Part shown: one piece after another, positions 24,190 to 33,366 of the stretch
Layout of the letters: the number at the start of each line of letters is the position of its first letter
Numbering within the stretch: position 1 is the stretch's first letter
Assembly (NCBI RefSeq): GCF_007197995.1
Contig: NZ_VKKH01000003.1
Span: 248,001-312,000, forward strand
DNA length: 64,000 bases
Reading direction: 5' to 3'
Origin: Aliiglaciecola sp. M165
GTDB taxonomy: Bacteria; Pseudomonadota; Gammaproteobacteria; Enterobacterales; Alteromonadaceae
Made by a program: the position numbers and the translations under genes
The notes under the pieces: generated by a model
The model's input: the letters and a program-made list of their open reading frames with translations, nothing else
The model's database searches: none
What the model was told of the DNA's origin: nothing

Positions 24190-25983
24190 TTGCCCGACAC
24201 TCATGCTGTCCACTACCACGTTGCGGTTTCGTCCGTAGCAGGTCACTACTTTCATGTTTCTCAAACCATTTATCAACCAACCCCTCAGGGGCAGAAACTC
24301 ACGCTTCCCGCTTGGATCCCCGGAAGTTATATGATTCGGGACTTTGCTAAAAATATCGTATCGATTCAGGCATATGACAGCGATAACAACCGACTTGATA
24401 TTGAGAAGTTAGACAAACAAAGTTGGCAAGTTGCCGCTACCGCAGGCCTACTGCGCGTAGAAACCCTAATCTATGCGTTTGATTTGTCGGTCAGAAGCGC
24501 TTTCATTAGTGATGAATACGCATTTTTTAATGGTACTAGTGTATTTCTGCAGGCCGTCGGAGTGGATGGCTCCATCTCAGTCGATATTACAATTCCAACA
24601 GAAAAGGCATTAACCTGGCAAATTGCCACTGCGCTAAAACAGACGTCATCGAACGATATCACTAAACAATTTAGCGCCAAAGATTACACCCAGCTGATAG
24701 ATCAACCCGTGGTCATAGGCAACTTAACCGCGCATCAATTTGAGCTGGAAGGCGTTACTTTCGAATTTGTTTTGGCTGGTGACAATTTGGCCGATGTGCC
24801 GAGAATTTGCCAAGACTTGAAGAAGATTTGCCTCCATCACCTGCACTTATTCTCCCCGCCTTGCCCTGTTGATCGCTATGTATTCATTACACTGCTATGT
24901 GAAAACGGATTTGGTGGTCTAGAACATATGGATTCGACAGTATTGCAGTACGCACGTCATGCACTGCCAAGTGAACATGAAAAAGGCAAGGTATCAGATG
25001 AGTATCGTACGTTTTTGAGCTTATGCAGTCATGAATTGTTCCATACTTGGCACGTCAAACGAACCAAACCACAAGCCTTCATTGATATGCAATTAAGTGC
25101 AGAAGTATACAGTGAACAGCTGTGGATTTACGAAGGCTTTACCAGCTATGTTGATGACATTAGTTTGCTGCGAACTAAATTAATCGATGAAAACAGTTAT
25201 TTAGAATTATTAGGACAAACGCTGACACGGCTCGCTCGAAACCCGGGCAACACCAAACAAACAGTAACAGAATCAAGCTTTGATGCCTGGACTCGTTTTT
25301 ATCAGCAAGACGCCAGCGCCGCGAACAACATTGTCAGCTATTACGCGAAAGGATGCGAAATCGCCTTGTGTTTAGATTTGAAAATGCGTTTGGGTTCACA
25401 ACACAAGTATACGATTTTCGACCTCATCGATAAACTATGGCAAGAGTTTGGTAGTCAATCTATCGGTACGCAAAATAACAGCATTCAATACCTTTTAGAT
25501 AAACACTTTGATCTTGATTTGGATGCTTTTTTACAAGACGCACTGTATTCGACAAAAGCATTGCCTACCGATATTTTGCTAAGGGAGTTCGGTGTAAAAC
25601 TGATCTACCGACCTCGCAACAACGGATCAGATAAAGGTGGGAAACCTGCTGATGATCACCTCAAAGTGGATTTTGGTGCGATGACCAGTGCACAACCCAC
25701 TGGCGTTAAAATTACTCAAGTGATAGAAAATTCCACTTCTTATATTGCTGGTTTGCAAGTTGGTGACATTGTTATCGCCATTGATAATTGGCAAATTCAG
25801 CAACAAAATCTTCACGCAATATTAGATAAACAAGCGTTTAACAAAATTGTTCCCGTACATCTACTTAGAGAAGGGAAATTAACCGAGCTCAAGTTGTCAA
25901 TTCAGCCAGCTAAACGAGACACCGTTTATTTGCAGATTATCGACGAGCAAAAGGCACATGCCTGGTTAGGCCAAAGTGAATAA
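24190..25983 (+). CDS. M61 family glycyl aminopeptidase-like metallopeptidase with PDZ domain
   Basis: 597 residues without a signal peptide. An N-terminal beta domain (WIPGSYMIRDFAKNI at 42-56) is followed by the thermolysin-like core: GGLEHMDS (242-249), zinc motif HELFH (281-285) and third ligand Glu315 in YEGFTSY. A PDZ domain lies at about 495-560 (STSYIAGLQVGDIVIAIDN). This order defines M61 peptidases, which remove N-terminal glycine or alanine. The start is TTG with AGAGGA 6-7 bases upstream; no ATG fits. Single gene. Confidence 0.9.
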   Translation: MPDTHAVHYHVAVSSVAGHYFHVSQTIYQPTPQGQKLTLPAWIPGSYMIRDFAKNIVSIQAYDSDNNRLDIEKLDKQSWQVAATAGLLRVETLIYAFDLSVRSAFISDEYAFFNGTSVFLQAVGVDGSISVDITIPTEKALTWQIATALKQTSSNDITKQFSAKDYTQLIDQPVVIGNLTAHQFELEGVTFEFVLAGDNLADVPRICQDLKKICLHHLHLFSPPCPVDRYVFITLLCENGFGGLEHMDSTVLQYARHALPSEHEKGKVSDEYRTFLSLCSHELFHTWHVKRTKPQAFIDMQLSAEVYSEQLWIYEGFTSYVDDISLLRTKLIDENSYLELLGQTLTRLARNPGNTKQTVTESSFDAWTRFYQQDASAANNIVSYYAKGCEIALCLDLKMRLGSQHKYTIFDLIDKLWQEFGSQSIGTQNNSIQYLLDKHFDLDLDAFLQDALYSTKALPTDILLREFGVKLIYRPRNNGSDKGGKPADDHLKVDFGAMTSAQPTGVKITQVIENSTSYIAGLQVGDIVIAIDNWQIQQQNLHAILDKQAFNKIVPVHLLREGKLTELKLSIQPAKRDTVYLQIIDEQKAHAWLGQSE

Positions 25984-26011
25984 TTGCATGTGTTAACAGC
26001 AGGTCACTAGA

Positions 26012-26407
26012 TTAAAAATAGCCGCCATTTTTATTCACAATGGCGGACAACATAAAGCCGATTGTGCTGCTACAGATGATTAATCCGACGATAAACACAG
26101 GTGTGAATTTCGCGACGGCGAATCTCACATTTCTTCGTTCAATGCTGTCTATGACCTCTACCATGTCACTGCGCTCATAATGATGGCGATTGAGAATATA
26201 GCGGCCTGTGTCACCCACTCGGGTAAAATAAAAATGGTATTTGTCTAATAAGTCCCGCAATCGCTGTCGATCCAATTGAGTGACTTCTAACACTTCTTCA
26301 AAATGGCGACCAATGGGTTCATAACCGTCTAATGCCAAATGAATTTTTACTACTTCAGATGATTTCATCGGCTTTAAACCGATTATTGATTGCATGTCTA
26401 AATCCAT
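26012..26407 (-). CDS. Hypothetical protein with C-terminal membrane helix
   Basis: 131 residues. The first hundred are soluble and charged, with a region RQRLRDLLDKYHFYFTRVGDTGRYILNRHHYERSDM that looks like a small winged fold; residues about 100-122 (FTPVFIVGLIICSSTIGFMLSAI) form a single membrane helix near the C-terminus. It would be tail-anchored with the soluble part in the cytoplasm. No family recognised. Convergent with the M61 gene and upstream of nothing obvious. Confidence 0.6.
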   Translation of the reverse strand: MDLDMQSIIGLKPMKSSEVVKIHLALDGYEPIGRHFEEVLEVTQLDRQRLRDLLDKYHFYFTRVGDTGRYILNRHHYERSDMVEVIDSIERRNVRFAVAKFTPVFIVGLIICSSTIGFMLSAIVNKNGGYF

Positions 26408-26477
26408 CGTTTTTACCTAACACCTTCTTCAAAACTGCGAATATAGCATTAAATAAATTCTTCCATGGTCCAGTTTT

Positions 26478-27281
26478 TTAGTTTCTGGGAGGAACCAACA
26501 GTTCCGGGTCAATACGCTCAGAACCCCAATTCATGCGCCAATCAAGATGTGCGCCGGTAACCCTTCCCGTTGCCCCAATTTCGGCAACCAGTTGACCTTG
26601 TTTCACTCTATCACCGACTTTTACATGACCGGCATGCAAATGCAAAAAGGTCGAAGAAATGCTATGCCCGTGATCGATAATCATGGTGCCGCCCGAGTAG
26701 TACATGTCGGGTACCCATAAAGTGACCACGCCATCGGCAGGTGCATAAACAGGTGTCCCAACTGGTGCAGCAACATCGACACCAAAATGAGGACGTTTAG
26801 GTTGGCCATTTAACACTCGTTGGCTGCCATACACACCACTGATGGGTCCATCAGAAGGCCAAATAAATGACTGCATAAAATCAATACGATCATCATCCAT
26901 TTTACGTGCTTGTGCGACTTGGCGATTGTCTTGTTTAATACGCGCCAAAACCTCTTCAGGCGGTGTGACCATTTTTGGTGGCAAACCTTCAATGCGTTGT
27001 ACTTGGTAGTCGCGTTTATGCAGAACTATATCCTTGACCTGAGTTTTACCGTCAACATCAACCCATTTTAATTCATGCTGGAGTTTGGCATCTCGTCCAA
27101 AACCAAATGCAAAATATCCCTGCTGCGACACTTTCAAGGCCTTATCATTCAACCAAATTTGCGTTTGCGATGGTGCTTTACCTCTGATCAAACTTCCTTG
27201 GGTAAACTCACCATCTAGCTCAAGTGCATTTGCAGCAGATGCCAAAAACAACCACATCGCCAAAACGAAGAATTTACGCAT
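26478..27281 (-). CDS. M23 family metallopeptidase (LytM domain)
   Basis: 267 residues with a signal peptide (KFFVLAMWLFLASAANA). The C-terminal LytM domain has the zinc residues: RPHFGVDVAAP (His, Asp), SSTFLHLHAGH (second His pair) and GAHLDWRM. The domain also has the usual PVYAPADGVVTLWVPDMYYSGGTMIIDHGH strand order. Such enzymes cut peptidoglycan cross-bridges in the periplasm. The start overlaps the end of the PTPS-like gene by 8 bases, so the two are translated together. Confidence 0.88.
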   Translation of the reverse strand: MRKFFVLAMWLFLASAANALELDGEFTQGSLIRGKAPSQTQIWLNDKALKVSQQGYFAFGFGRDAKLQHELKWVDVDGKTQVKDIVLHKRDYQVQRIEGLPPKMVTPPEEVLARIKQDNRQVAQARKMDDDRIDFMQSFIWPSDGPISGVYGSQRVLNGQPKRPHFGVDVAAPVGTPVYAPADGVVTLWVPDMYYSGGTMIIDHGHSISSTFLHLHAGHVKVGDRVKQGQLVAEIGATGRVTGAHLDWRMNWGSERIDPELLVPPRN

Positions 27282-28149
27282 AGGCTATGGCTCCCTTACC
27301 GACACCTTCAAAAGCAAAGACTTTAAAACTAGAGGAGGTTTCGTGTTTTTTTAGTTCGTCAGCCATGTATTGTGCCAAACATTCGACAGTGGAATCAGTT
27401 TTGATGATTTCGCTCTCCGCAATTGGGATCGCTAATGAAAATGATCCTTGTGATGATTCATAACTGAAAAAGTAATGACTTTGCTCGTCGACTGGAATCG
27501 ATACAAACGCAGAATCTTTAGCATTCACCAGGTCGTCTTCGCTACCAATATAAATATCTTTCCAACGTGTTGCCCAATATTGCTGCCAAGATAAGCTGTA
27601 GGTGTCGTTTTCAAAAACGGTCACTTTTGAACGGTGGCCGTGAGCGATTCGCTGACAATTCCCATCATGTTTCTTCAGTCCATGGGTATAGTGGTAAAAA
27701 GGTGTATCAATCACTTCCGCACGCAGAACCAATTCTATGCCTTGCACGTTACTCGGCAGATGTGTTGCGATAACCTCTTTTAAGTACTGCCCCACAGAAG
27801 AAATCGTGACCTTGTCAGAGTAAACAAAGGCATAGGCCTCAGCAGGACACACCAAATGAATGGTCCGATTGTTTTCTCGCATGAAATCTACACTGACTTG
27901 ATCGGTGAGCTCGTCTCGCGTGATCACGCTAAACGCATGTTCGGCAGGCACGAGTAGTTTGTGATCAACATATTCATCAATGAGGAACTTCAATTCCTTT
28001 TTCACTTTACCAAAATCCAGCACCATGCTTTCTTCATTGAGCGAGCCATCAAGGATCACATCAACAATCCAGCTTTCACCCACCATTCCCCTTTCGGGGC
28101 AAAGATAAGAAAAATCCATTACGGTAAGGTCGTTTACAAATAGCTGCAT
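27274..28149 (-). CDS. Tandem 6-pyruvoyl-tetrahydropterin synthase-like protein
   Basis: 291 residues, about twice the size of a single PTPS/QueD domain. The first half has the block SMVLDFGKVKKELKFLIDEYVDHKLLVP, the second the zinc-type signature CQRIAHGHRSKVTVFEN and SFKVFAFEGVGKGAIAYA (Glu near the C-terminus). So zinc and catalytic residues seem to be divided between the two halves, which suggests a fused or shuffled domain pair. Members of this family act in folate or queuosine precursor synthesis; this long form is found in several marine gammaproteobacteria by memory and its reaction is not established. Operon with the M23 gene. Confidence 0.75.
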   Translation of the reverse strand: MQLFVNDLTVMDFSYLCPERGMVGESWIVDVILDGSLNEESMVLDFGKVKKELKFLIDEYVDHKLLVPAEHAFSVITRDELTDQVSVDFMRENNRTIHLVCPAEAYAFVYSDKVTISSVGQYLKEVIATHLPSNVQGIELVLRAEVIDTPFYHYTHGLKKHDGNCQRIAHGHRSKVTVFENDTYSLSWQQYWATRWKDIYIGSEDDLVNAKDSAFVSIPVDEQSHYFFSYESSQGSFSLAIPIAESEIIKTDSTVECLAQYMADELKKHETSSSFKVFAFEGVGKGAIAYA

Positions 28150-28246
28150 TGATTGAGTCTGTCCTGTCTGGTACTAAAATTTATTAATGGGAAACGAAAA
28201 TCGTCGATAGTGTGTAAAGTATATCTCAACAACACTGATAGCTGAA

Positions 28247-29296
28247 TTAGCTATTTGTTCGGGTCAACTGATCTTTTAAGTTTGGTGGAATGCCTTTAAT
28301 CATCAAGGTATCGGTCGCAGTATCATAGTGTATACGATCACCAAACAGTACACGGTCAAAACTCAAGCTCACACCACCCCCTTGACCGCTAAATTTTGCC
28401 AAGGTTTTTAATGCACTGCGATCGGCTTGGAAAGTGGATTCCAATGGGGACTCGGTTTGCTGGTTGAATTGGCTAAAGTCACTGCCGTCACTTTTTGGAA
28501 GATTTTCAGCAAGTTCCGATACATCAATGTCCTCCCCCTGCTCCAATTTGGATTTATAGTAATCAGAAACAATTTGGCGGGATTGATGTTGCTCTTGTTT
28601 ATCAAGTTGTTCGCTAGCGAGATACTCATCAACCGTCTTGAGCAGTTGCTTGTTTTGTTGTTTAACATCAACCAGCTCCTCACAACCAATAAAATGCATA
28701 AAGAAGTCAGACACTTTTCTTCCCATCCGACCTTTGATAAAGCTGATATAGCGGTTTTGCTCTGGCTCTGTTTTAAATTGCGTTAAATCGAAGCGCACAG
28801 CCAATTGCATCTTCGCCAGATCTAGGTGATCTCGATACGACAACTCAAGGTTTTGACTGATTTCTACATGCTGTTTGGTGTTTAAGAGGGTAACCATTAG
28901 ATATTCTGTGGCTAAAAATTCGTAATGAGAAAAAATGACAAACCCAGTCTCCACGGCGCCCATTTCAACCATACTACGTTTGAGCTTGTCGCAACTCTTA
29001 AGACTAAATTCAACAAAAGATTGAGGTGCATTAAGCATGTCTTGCAATGCCTGTTTAAAATTGAATCCCGTTTCGACCGCTTCGTGTCCGTCTTCAGTTT
29101 CTCCCTGTGTGTTTTGATCAACAAAACTGCCTACGCCTTTTCCCGGTTTTTGGTTATAGGCATGATTGATTTGCTGGGCAAGATTTTCGATATCTGGTGT
29201 GACATCGAAACAAGAATTTTTCGGTAGTATTACCAACTCTTGTTGTTCGTTGACACTTAGCTGATGTACCACAAAATGATGAATGACTGCGCTCAT
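28247..29296 (-). CDS. yejK: Nucleoid-associated protein YejK (NdpA)
   Basis: 349 residues, the usual size. N-terminal HHFVVHQLSVNEQQELVILP, central GFVIFSHYEFLATEYLMVTLLN and SFIKGRMGRKVSDFFMHFIGCEE are the conserved family blocks. The protein is associated with the nucleoid and spermidine-nucleoid fractions in E. coli. It is divergent from yejL and yejM, the same arrangement as in E. coli (yejK-yejL-yejM), which strengthens all three calls. Confidence 0.9.
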   Translation of the reverse strand: MSAVIHHFVVHQLSVNEQQELVILPKNSCFDVTPDIENLAQQINHAYNQKPGKGVGSFVDQNTQGETEDGHEAVETGFNFKQALQDMLNAPQSFVEFSLKSCDKLKRSMVEMGAVETGFVIFSHYEFLATEYLMVTLLNTKQHVEISQNLELSYRDHLDLAKMQLAVRFDLTQFKTEPEQNRYISFIKGRMGRKVSDFFMHFIGCEELVDVKQQNKQLLKTVDEYLASEQLDKQEQHQSRQIVSDYYKSKLEQGEDIDVSELAENLPKSDGSDFSQFNQQTESPLESTFQADRSALKTLAKFSGQGGGVSLSFDRVLFGDRIHYDTATDTLMIKGIPPNLKDQLTRTNS

Positions 29297-29425
29297 TAAA
29301 AAATATAACCTTTTAAAATATATGCATTTTGCCGAAACGAAACATCGTCCGACAAAATAGAATTGCTAGTTACTATCTGTGTGAATGCTGGTATTATTTG
29401 CGCAAAACACAGTAAAGGTTACGAC

Positions 29426-29644
29426 ATGCCCCAACAATCAAAATATTCAGATGCGCAGTTTGAGGCGCTGATGAATGACATTATATTTGCTTTGGAAAAA
29501 AACCAAGCCGATAGAGATCTGTCATTGATGGCTTTGGGTAACGTAATAACCAACATTTTTTCGCATCAGGTTAATCAGAGCCAGCGCGAAAAAATGGCTC
29601 AACAGTTTACACAAGTCTTGCTTAAAAGTATCAACGGAAAATAA
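29426..29644 (+). CDS. yejL: YejL family protein (DUF1414)
   Basis: 72 residues from the ATG at 29426, chosen because AAAGG lies 8 bases upstream and the product (MPQQSKYSDAQFEALMNDI) then starts as other YejL proteins do; a frame start at 29363 adds an unlikely hydrophobic leader. Small helical dimer-forming protein of unknown function. It ends 6 bases before yejM. Confidence 0.88.
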   Translation: MPQQSKYSDAQFEALMNDIIFALEKNQADRDLSLMALGNVITNIFSHQVNQSQREKMAQQFTQVLLKSINGK

Positions 29645-29650
29645 AAATTA

Positions 29651-31183
29651 ATGATACTCAATGAAACGCCTCGTCGAATCATGGTCACCAAACTCGTTGC
29701 TTGGGGTCATTGGTTTGCGCTCACCAATATAATCATCGCCATTATTATCGCTGCAATCTACGTGTTCGCCACACCGCTCCCAGAAACCGTTTTGGGTCAT
29801 ATTTTTTTAATGGTGAATTGGCTAAGCCATATTGGTTTTTTGACCTTTTTTGGATTTGTGATTTTTGTTCTACCGCTAATCTATATTGTTCCTAAATCGC
29901 GATTCATTCGAGGAGCGGGTTCAACCATCGCCGCATTAGGGCTTGCATTGTTAGCGTTTGATGCATTGTTATACACAAAGTACGGATTACACTTGAGCTT
30001 TGGCAGCGCTGACCTGCTCAAAAACGAAGCGCAAAACGTGATGGAAACCTTGGGCTGGCAGCAATGGGGATTCTTTTTCTTACTGTTTGTTGTGTGGTTG
30101 TCGTTCCAGTTGATTTTGGCGAATGCATTGTGGAAACGCATTGAAAGATTCCAAAAGTTCCGCCTGGGTATGCCAATTGGCTCGGTTTTTGTCGCCTGTT
30201 TTGTAAGCAGTCATGCGCTGCATGTATGGGCAGATGCCAATCTGTATCAACCCATTATCAAACAAGATAACCTCTTTCCTTTGTCTTATCCTGCGACCGC
30301 GAAGACGCTAATGTCTCGATATGGGCTGCTGGATCTAGAAAGCTACCAACAACGCAAGGCGTTGCAATTTGATAGTGGATTGAGCGGCATAAGTTACCCA
30401 ACGAGCCCAATCTATTGCTCTATCAATAACGACGAGCAAATGGTTCTATTAATTAACACTGATGAGAACCCTGTTGCCCGTGCTGCTCTGTTCTCGTATT
30501 CCGAGCACTATGATTTGAGCGCAAGCGCCGACTCAGCAAAAATAGCAGCATTATTTGGTTTGCCAGAAATCTATCACCAAGCGCTACAACAACATACTCC
30601 GCTATTGTTAGAGCTTCCCGCGCAACTTGGTTTGCAGGTTCAATTGTTCTCGGAGCAAGAAATCCCTCATGAGCGAATTAATGGGATTCGGACGGAGGAT
30701 TTTGCTGCATTCAAACGATTTGTGCTCTCTGCCCAGCCAAAACTCGCTATCGGATTCATGTCCTCTGATAAAATAAACACACTGTTGCAATCAGGGCTTT
30801 TGCAATCGAATAAGGTCATCGTTTCTCAATTGGCTGGAGAACGCGGCGACATTAAAGCCGTGCAATTATTGTCGAATTTTAATTTGACAGAGGAGGTATC
30901 CAGTCACTTGGATTTTGCGCCTACGGTATTAGCTGAACTGGGTTGTCAAACCAGTGCCGACACCTACTCCCTTGGCCAACCACTTCAAACACCATTACGC
31001 AATTGGTTGGTGGGTACAAAAGGAAGTAAAGTCATCGTGATGCAAAGTGAAGTTCGCATTGAGTTAATGAGTAATGGAACGTACAAGATTTTTGACCGCC
31101 GTAATGGTGAGGAAAGCACAGACAGCCTCAACACGAGTTTAGTTAGCCAGGCGATGAAGCACCTAACCCGCTTCAAAGAATAA
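29651..31183 (+). CDS. yejM: YejM/PbgA-like inner-membrane protein
   Basis: 510 residues. Five membrane helices occupy residues 14-185 (DUF3413 region), and the rest is a periplasmic alkaline-phosphatase-like fold. The C-terminal blocks HLDFAPTVLAELG and GQPLQTPLRNWLVG match sulfatase-type family members. E. coli YejM has about 586 residues and regulates LpxC through LapB, linking LPS synthesis to demand. This copy is about 75 residues shorter and its N-terminal periplasmic region (235-300) lacks the usual sulfatase metal motif, in line with the non-catalytic role. Its last 21 bases overlap gmhB on the other strand. Confidence 0.85.
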   Translation: MILNETPRRIMVTKLVAWGHWFALTNIIIAIIIAAIYVFATPLPETVLGHIFLMVNWLSHIGFLTFFGFVIFVLPLIYIVPKSRFIRGAGSTIAALGLALLAFDALLYTKYGLHLSFGSADLLKNEAQNVMETLGWQQWGFFFLLFVVWLSFQLILANALWKRIERFQKFRLGMPIGSVFVACFVSSHALHVWADANLYQPIIKQDNLFPLSYPATAKTLMSRYGLLDLESYQQRKALQFDSGLSGISYPTSPIYCSINNDEQMVLLINTDENPVARAALFSYSEHYDLSASADSAKIAALFGLPEIYHQALQQHTPLLLELPAQLGLQVQLFSEQEIPHERINGIRTEDFAAFKRFVLSAQPKLAIGFMSSDKINTLLQSGLLQSNKVIVSQLAGERGDIKAVQLLSNFNLTEEVSSHLDFAPTVLAELGCQTSADTYSLGQPLQTPLRNWLVGTKGSKVIVMQSEVRIELMSNGTYKIFDRRNGEESTDSLNTSLVSQAMKHLTRFKE

Positions 31184-31711
31184 ATCTGCGGCGTCTTCTA
31201 ATTGGGTAATCGTTTGATATGTCGCAGAATCATCAGGTTGGTGTTTAGAATTCAGAAGTAGAAACCGGTGGGCAACCCCAGCGGCTTCACTGGCTTTCAT
31301 ATCTGACATTCGATCACCGATCATGACACTGCTATGCATGTCTATTTGATACTTTTTCTGCGCCTGTTGGAACATGCCTGGATTTGGCTTTCGGCATGAA
31401 CAAGCCGTTCGGTACTCGCCTTCCCCATGGTTTGGATGATGGGGGCAAAAATAGGTATCGCTGATTTTTATTCCCTTGTCATTAAATTGCTCAACCATCC
31501 ATTCATTTAGCTGTAAAAATTGCTCAGATGAATAATATCCTCGACCAATTCCAGATTGATTGGTGACAACGATAATAAGAAAACCCGCATCTTGGAATCG
31601 TTGGCAAAGTGGAAATATTGCATCAAAAAATTGAAAGTTTTGCGCTTGGTATACGTATCCATTGTCGACATTGATGATCCCATCACGATCCAAGAATAAC
31701 GCTTTTGTCAT
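31163..31711 (-). CDS. gmhB: D-glycero-beta-D-manno-heptose 1,7-bisphosphate 7-phosphatase
   Basis: 182 residues, HAD superfamily: nucleophile motif FLDRDGI (Asp8, Asp10), TNQSGIGRG, the GmhB zinc loop CPHHPNH...CSCRKPNPG and MIGDRMSDMKAS. The enzyme removes the 7-phosphate in ADP-heptose synthesis for LPS core. Its start overlaps the rlmA stop by 4 bases, so the two are coupled. Convergent overlap with yejM is unusual but both frames are well supported. Confidence 0.92.
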   Translation of the reverse strand: MTKALFLDRDGIINVDNGYVYQAQNFQFFDAIFPLCQRFQDAGFLIIVVTNQSGIGRGYYSSEQFLQLNEWMVEQFNDKGIKISDTYFCPHHPNHGEGEYRTACSCRKPNPGMFQQAQKKYQIDMHSSVMIGDRMSDMKASEAAGVAHRFLLLNSKHQPDDSATYQTITQLEDAADLFFEAG

Positions 31712-32526
31712 TGTGCTTTTTTCCAGATTTTTATATCAAAATGTGCTTCGCACACCTTTAGTTCAGATGCAACATTCTGCTTCGCTTGCTCGCTTGTTTG
31801 CCAATAATAAGGTGTCATCTTCAACAGTGCCAGTCTCGACTCTGCGCTATCAAGCTCCATATCGAATTGGATCGTTTGTTGTTCAAACAGTTCAAATCGT
31901 TCGTCATTTTTAACGTTCGCCTTGTGTTCAAGGCTTTGCTTGTATATCAATGTTTTCAAATGACTTAAATGCCGACTGGCAGGATTAACCGATATCCAGA
32001 CACCCGACGGTGTTAGGATGCGGAAAACTTCTGACTCACTCAACGGGGCAAATACCTGCAAGATCACATCTACACTGTTGTTCTCGAGTGGAATTTTAAA
32101 AGTGCTGGCGACGCTAAATTGTCTGGATTTGTATGCCTTTGCGGCTTTTTGAACGGCTGGCTTGGATATATCACAACCCAGTCCTTCTATCGTCAAGCTG
32201 TCTTTTTCTAATGCCGTACAGACATGATTGAGGTAGTACCCTTCCCCACAGCCAGCATCAAACAAACGAATGTGATCGAGTTGACAATGTTTTTTAGCTA
32301 TCTTCGTAATGGCGACTACCAAAGGAGAGTAATGATTGGCATTAAGAAAAGTGCGTCGGGCACTAATCATTTCAGCGCTATCACCAGGGGCTTTACTCTT
32401 GCGTTCCTGAGCCAATTGCAGATTAACGTACCCTTCTTTGGCCTGATCAAAGGCATGACCATTAAGACAGCGCCAGGTTTTGTTGTCTAATTGAAGATTT
32501 TTAGTGCAGGCGGGACACGTCCACAT
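31708..32526 (-). CDS. rlmA: 23S rRNA (guanine(745)-N1)-methyltransferase
   Basis: 272 residues from the ATG at 32526 (MWTCPACTKN), which matches the start of other RlmA proteins; a frame start 12 codons earlier is less likely. N-terminal zinc finger CPACTKNLQLDNKTWRCLNGHAF, then DQAKEGYVNL, GDSAEMISARRTFLNANHY and the SAM site LFDAGCGEGYYL. It methylates G745 in helix 35 of 23S rRNA. First gene of a two-gene unit with gmhB. Confidence 0.9.
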   Translation of the reverse strand: MWTCPACTKNLQLDNKTWRCLNGHAFDQAKEGYVNLQLAQERKSKAPGDSAEMISARRTFLNANHYSPLVVAITKIAKKHCQLDHIRLFDAGCGEGYYLNHVCTALEKDSLTIEGLGCDISKPAVQKAAKAYKSRQFSVASTFKIPLENNSVDVILQVFAPLSESEVFRILTPSGVWISVNPASRHLSHLKTLIYKQSLEHKANVKNDERFELFEQQTIQFDMELDSAESRLALLKMTPYYWQTSEQAKQNVASELKVCEAHFDIKIWKKAQ

Positions 32527-32597
32527 GATAATGAGTGAGCCTTGAAGCAATGGCAGGGTCAAAGATTTTGCCCCTGCATAATTGACAGTGTGCTGTA

Positions 32598-33359
32598 TTA
32601 AACCCTTGTTCCGCCATCAAGTTCAAGTGTTCGACCGGTAAAGTAGTCGTTTTCGAAAATAAACCTTGCGGCGTGACCAAGTTCGTCTACTTCGGCAAGT
32701 CTACCTGCAGGTACAGATTGCAAGAACTTTTCTCGCATTTCAGGACGCATTTGCGCGGCCATTGCAGTATTAACCAAACCTGGTGCGATGCAGCCGGTAC
32801 GAATTTTAAAGCGAGCTAATTCTTTTGCCCAAGTCACAGTCATGGTGGCTACAGCAGACTTGGATGCAGAATAATTGGTTTGCCCCATGTTACCACCACG
32901 TGAAACGGAAGATAGATTGATAATCACCCCCTCACTACCTGTTTCAATCATTTTTGCAGCTGCTTCACGGGCACACAAGAAGGTACCGGTAACGTTGACA
33001 TCGAGCACTGATTGAAACTGTTGCTTGGACATTTTGTCCACAATCTTACCTTCTTTAACCTTAAGTAACATGCCATCACGCATGATCCCGGCGCTGTTAA
33101 TTAAACCATTTAACTGTCCAAAGTCAGCGGTTATTTGGTTGAACGTTGACTCAACCGCAGATTCGTCAGTTACATTAACCGCGTAGCCTCTGGCGGTTAC
33201 GCCTAACTTTTTGATAGCTTCAGCAGCTTGTTCTATGGCCTCTTCTTGCATATCGATAAGCGCTAGATTAGCACCCACTTCTGCGAAGCTTTTGGCCATG
33301 GCAAATCCTAGACCTTGTGCAGCCCCGGTAATCGCAATTAGTTTATTTTTAAGTTCCAC
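32598..33359 (-). CDS. SDR family dehydrogenase of the valine/isoleucine operon
   Basis: 253 residues of the classical short-chain dehydrogenase family: NAD(P) site TGAAQGLG (11-18), NSAG, catalytic Ser (INLSSVS), YSASK. The start is GTG with AGGTGA 6 bases upstream, lying inside the end of the mmsB region. As last gene of the mms operon it probably oxidises a 3-hydroxyacyl-CoA, for example 2-methyl-3-hydroxybutyryl-CoA from isoleucine; this is inferred from context. Alternative: a generic 3-oxoacyl reductase. Confidence 0.8.
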   Translation of the reverse strand: MELKNKLIAITGAAQGLGFAMAKSFAEVGANLALIDMQEEAIEQAAEAIKKLGVTARGYAVNVTDESAVESTFNQITADFGQLNGLINSAGIMRDGMLLKVKEGKIVDKMSKQQFQSVLDVNVTGTFLCAREAAAKMIETGSEGVIINLSSVSRGGNMGQTNYSASKSAVATMTVTWAKELARFKIRTGCIAPGLVNTAMAAQMRPEMREKFLQSVPAGRLAEVDELGHAARFIFENDYFTGRTLELDGGTRV

Positions 33360-33366
33360 AAGTCAC

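Noticed and set aside
28427-28786. 119-codon frame opposite yejK
   Set aside because: Shadow frame within a conserved gene.
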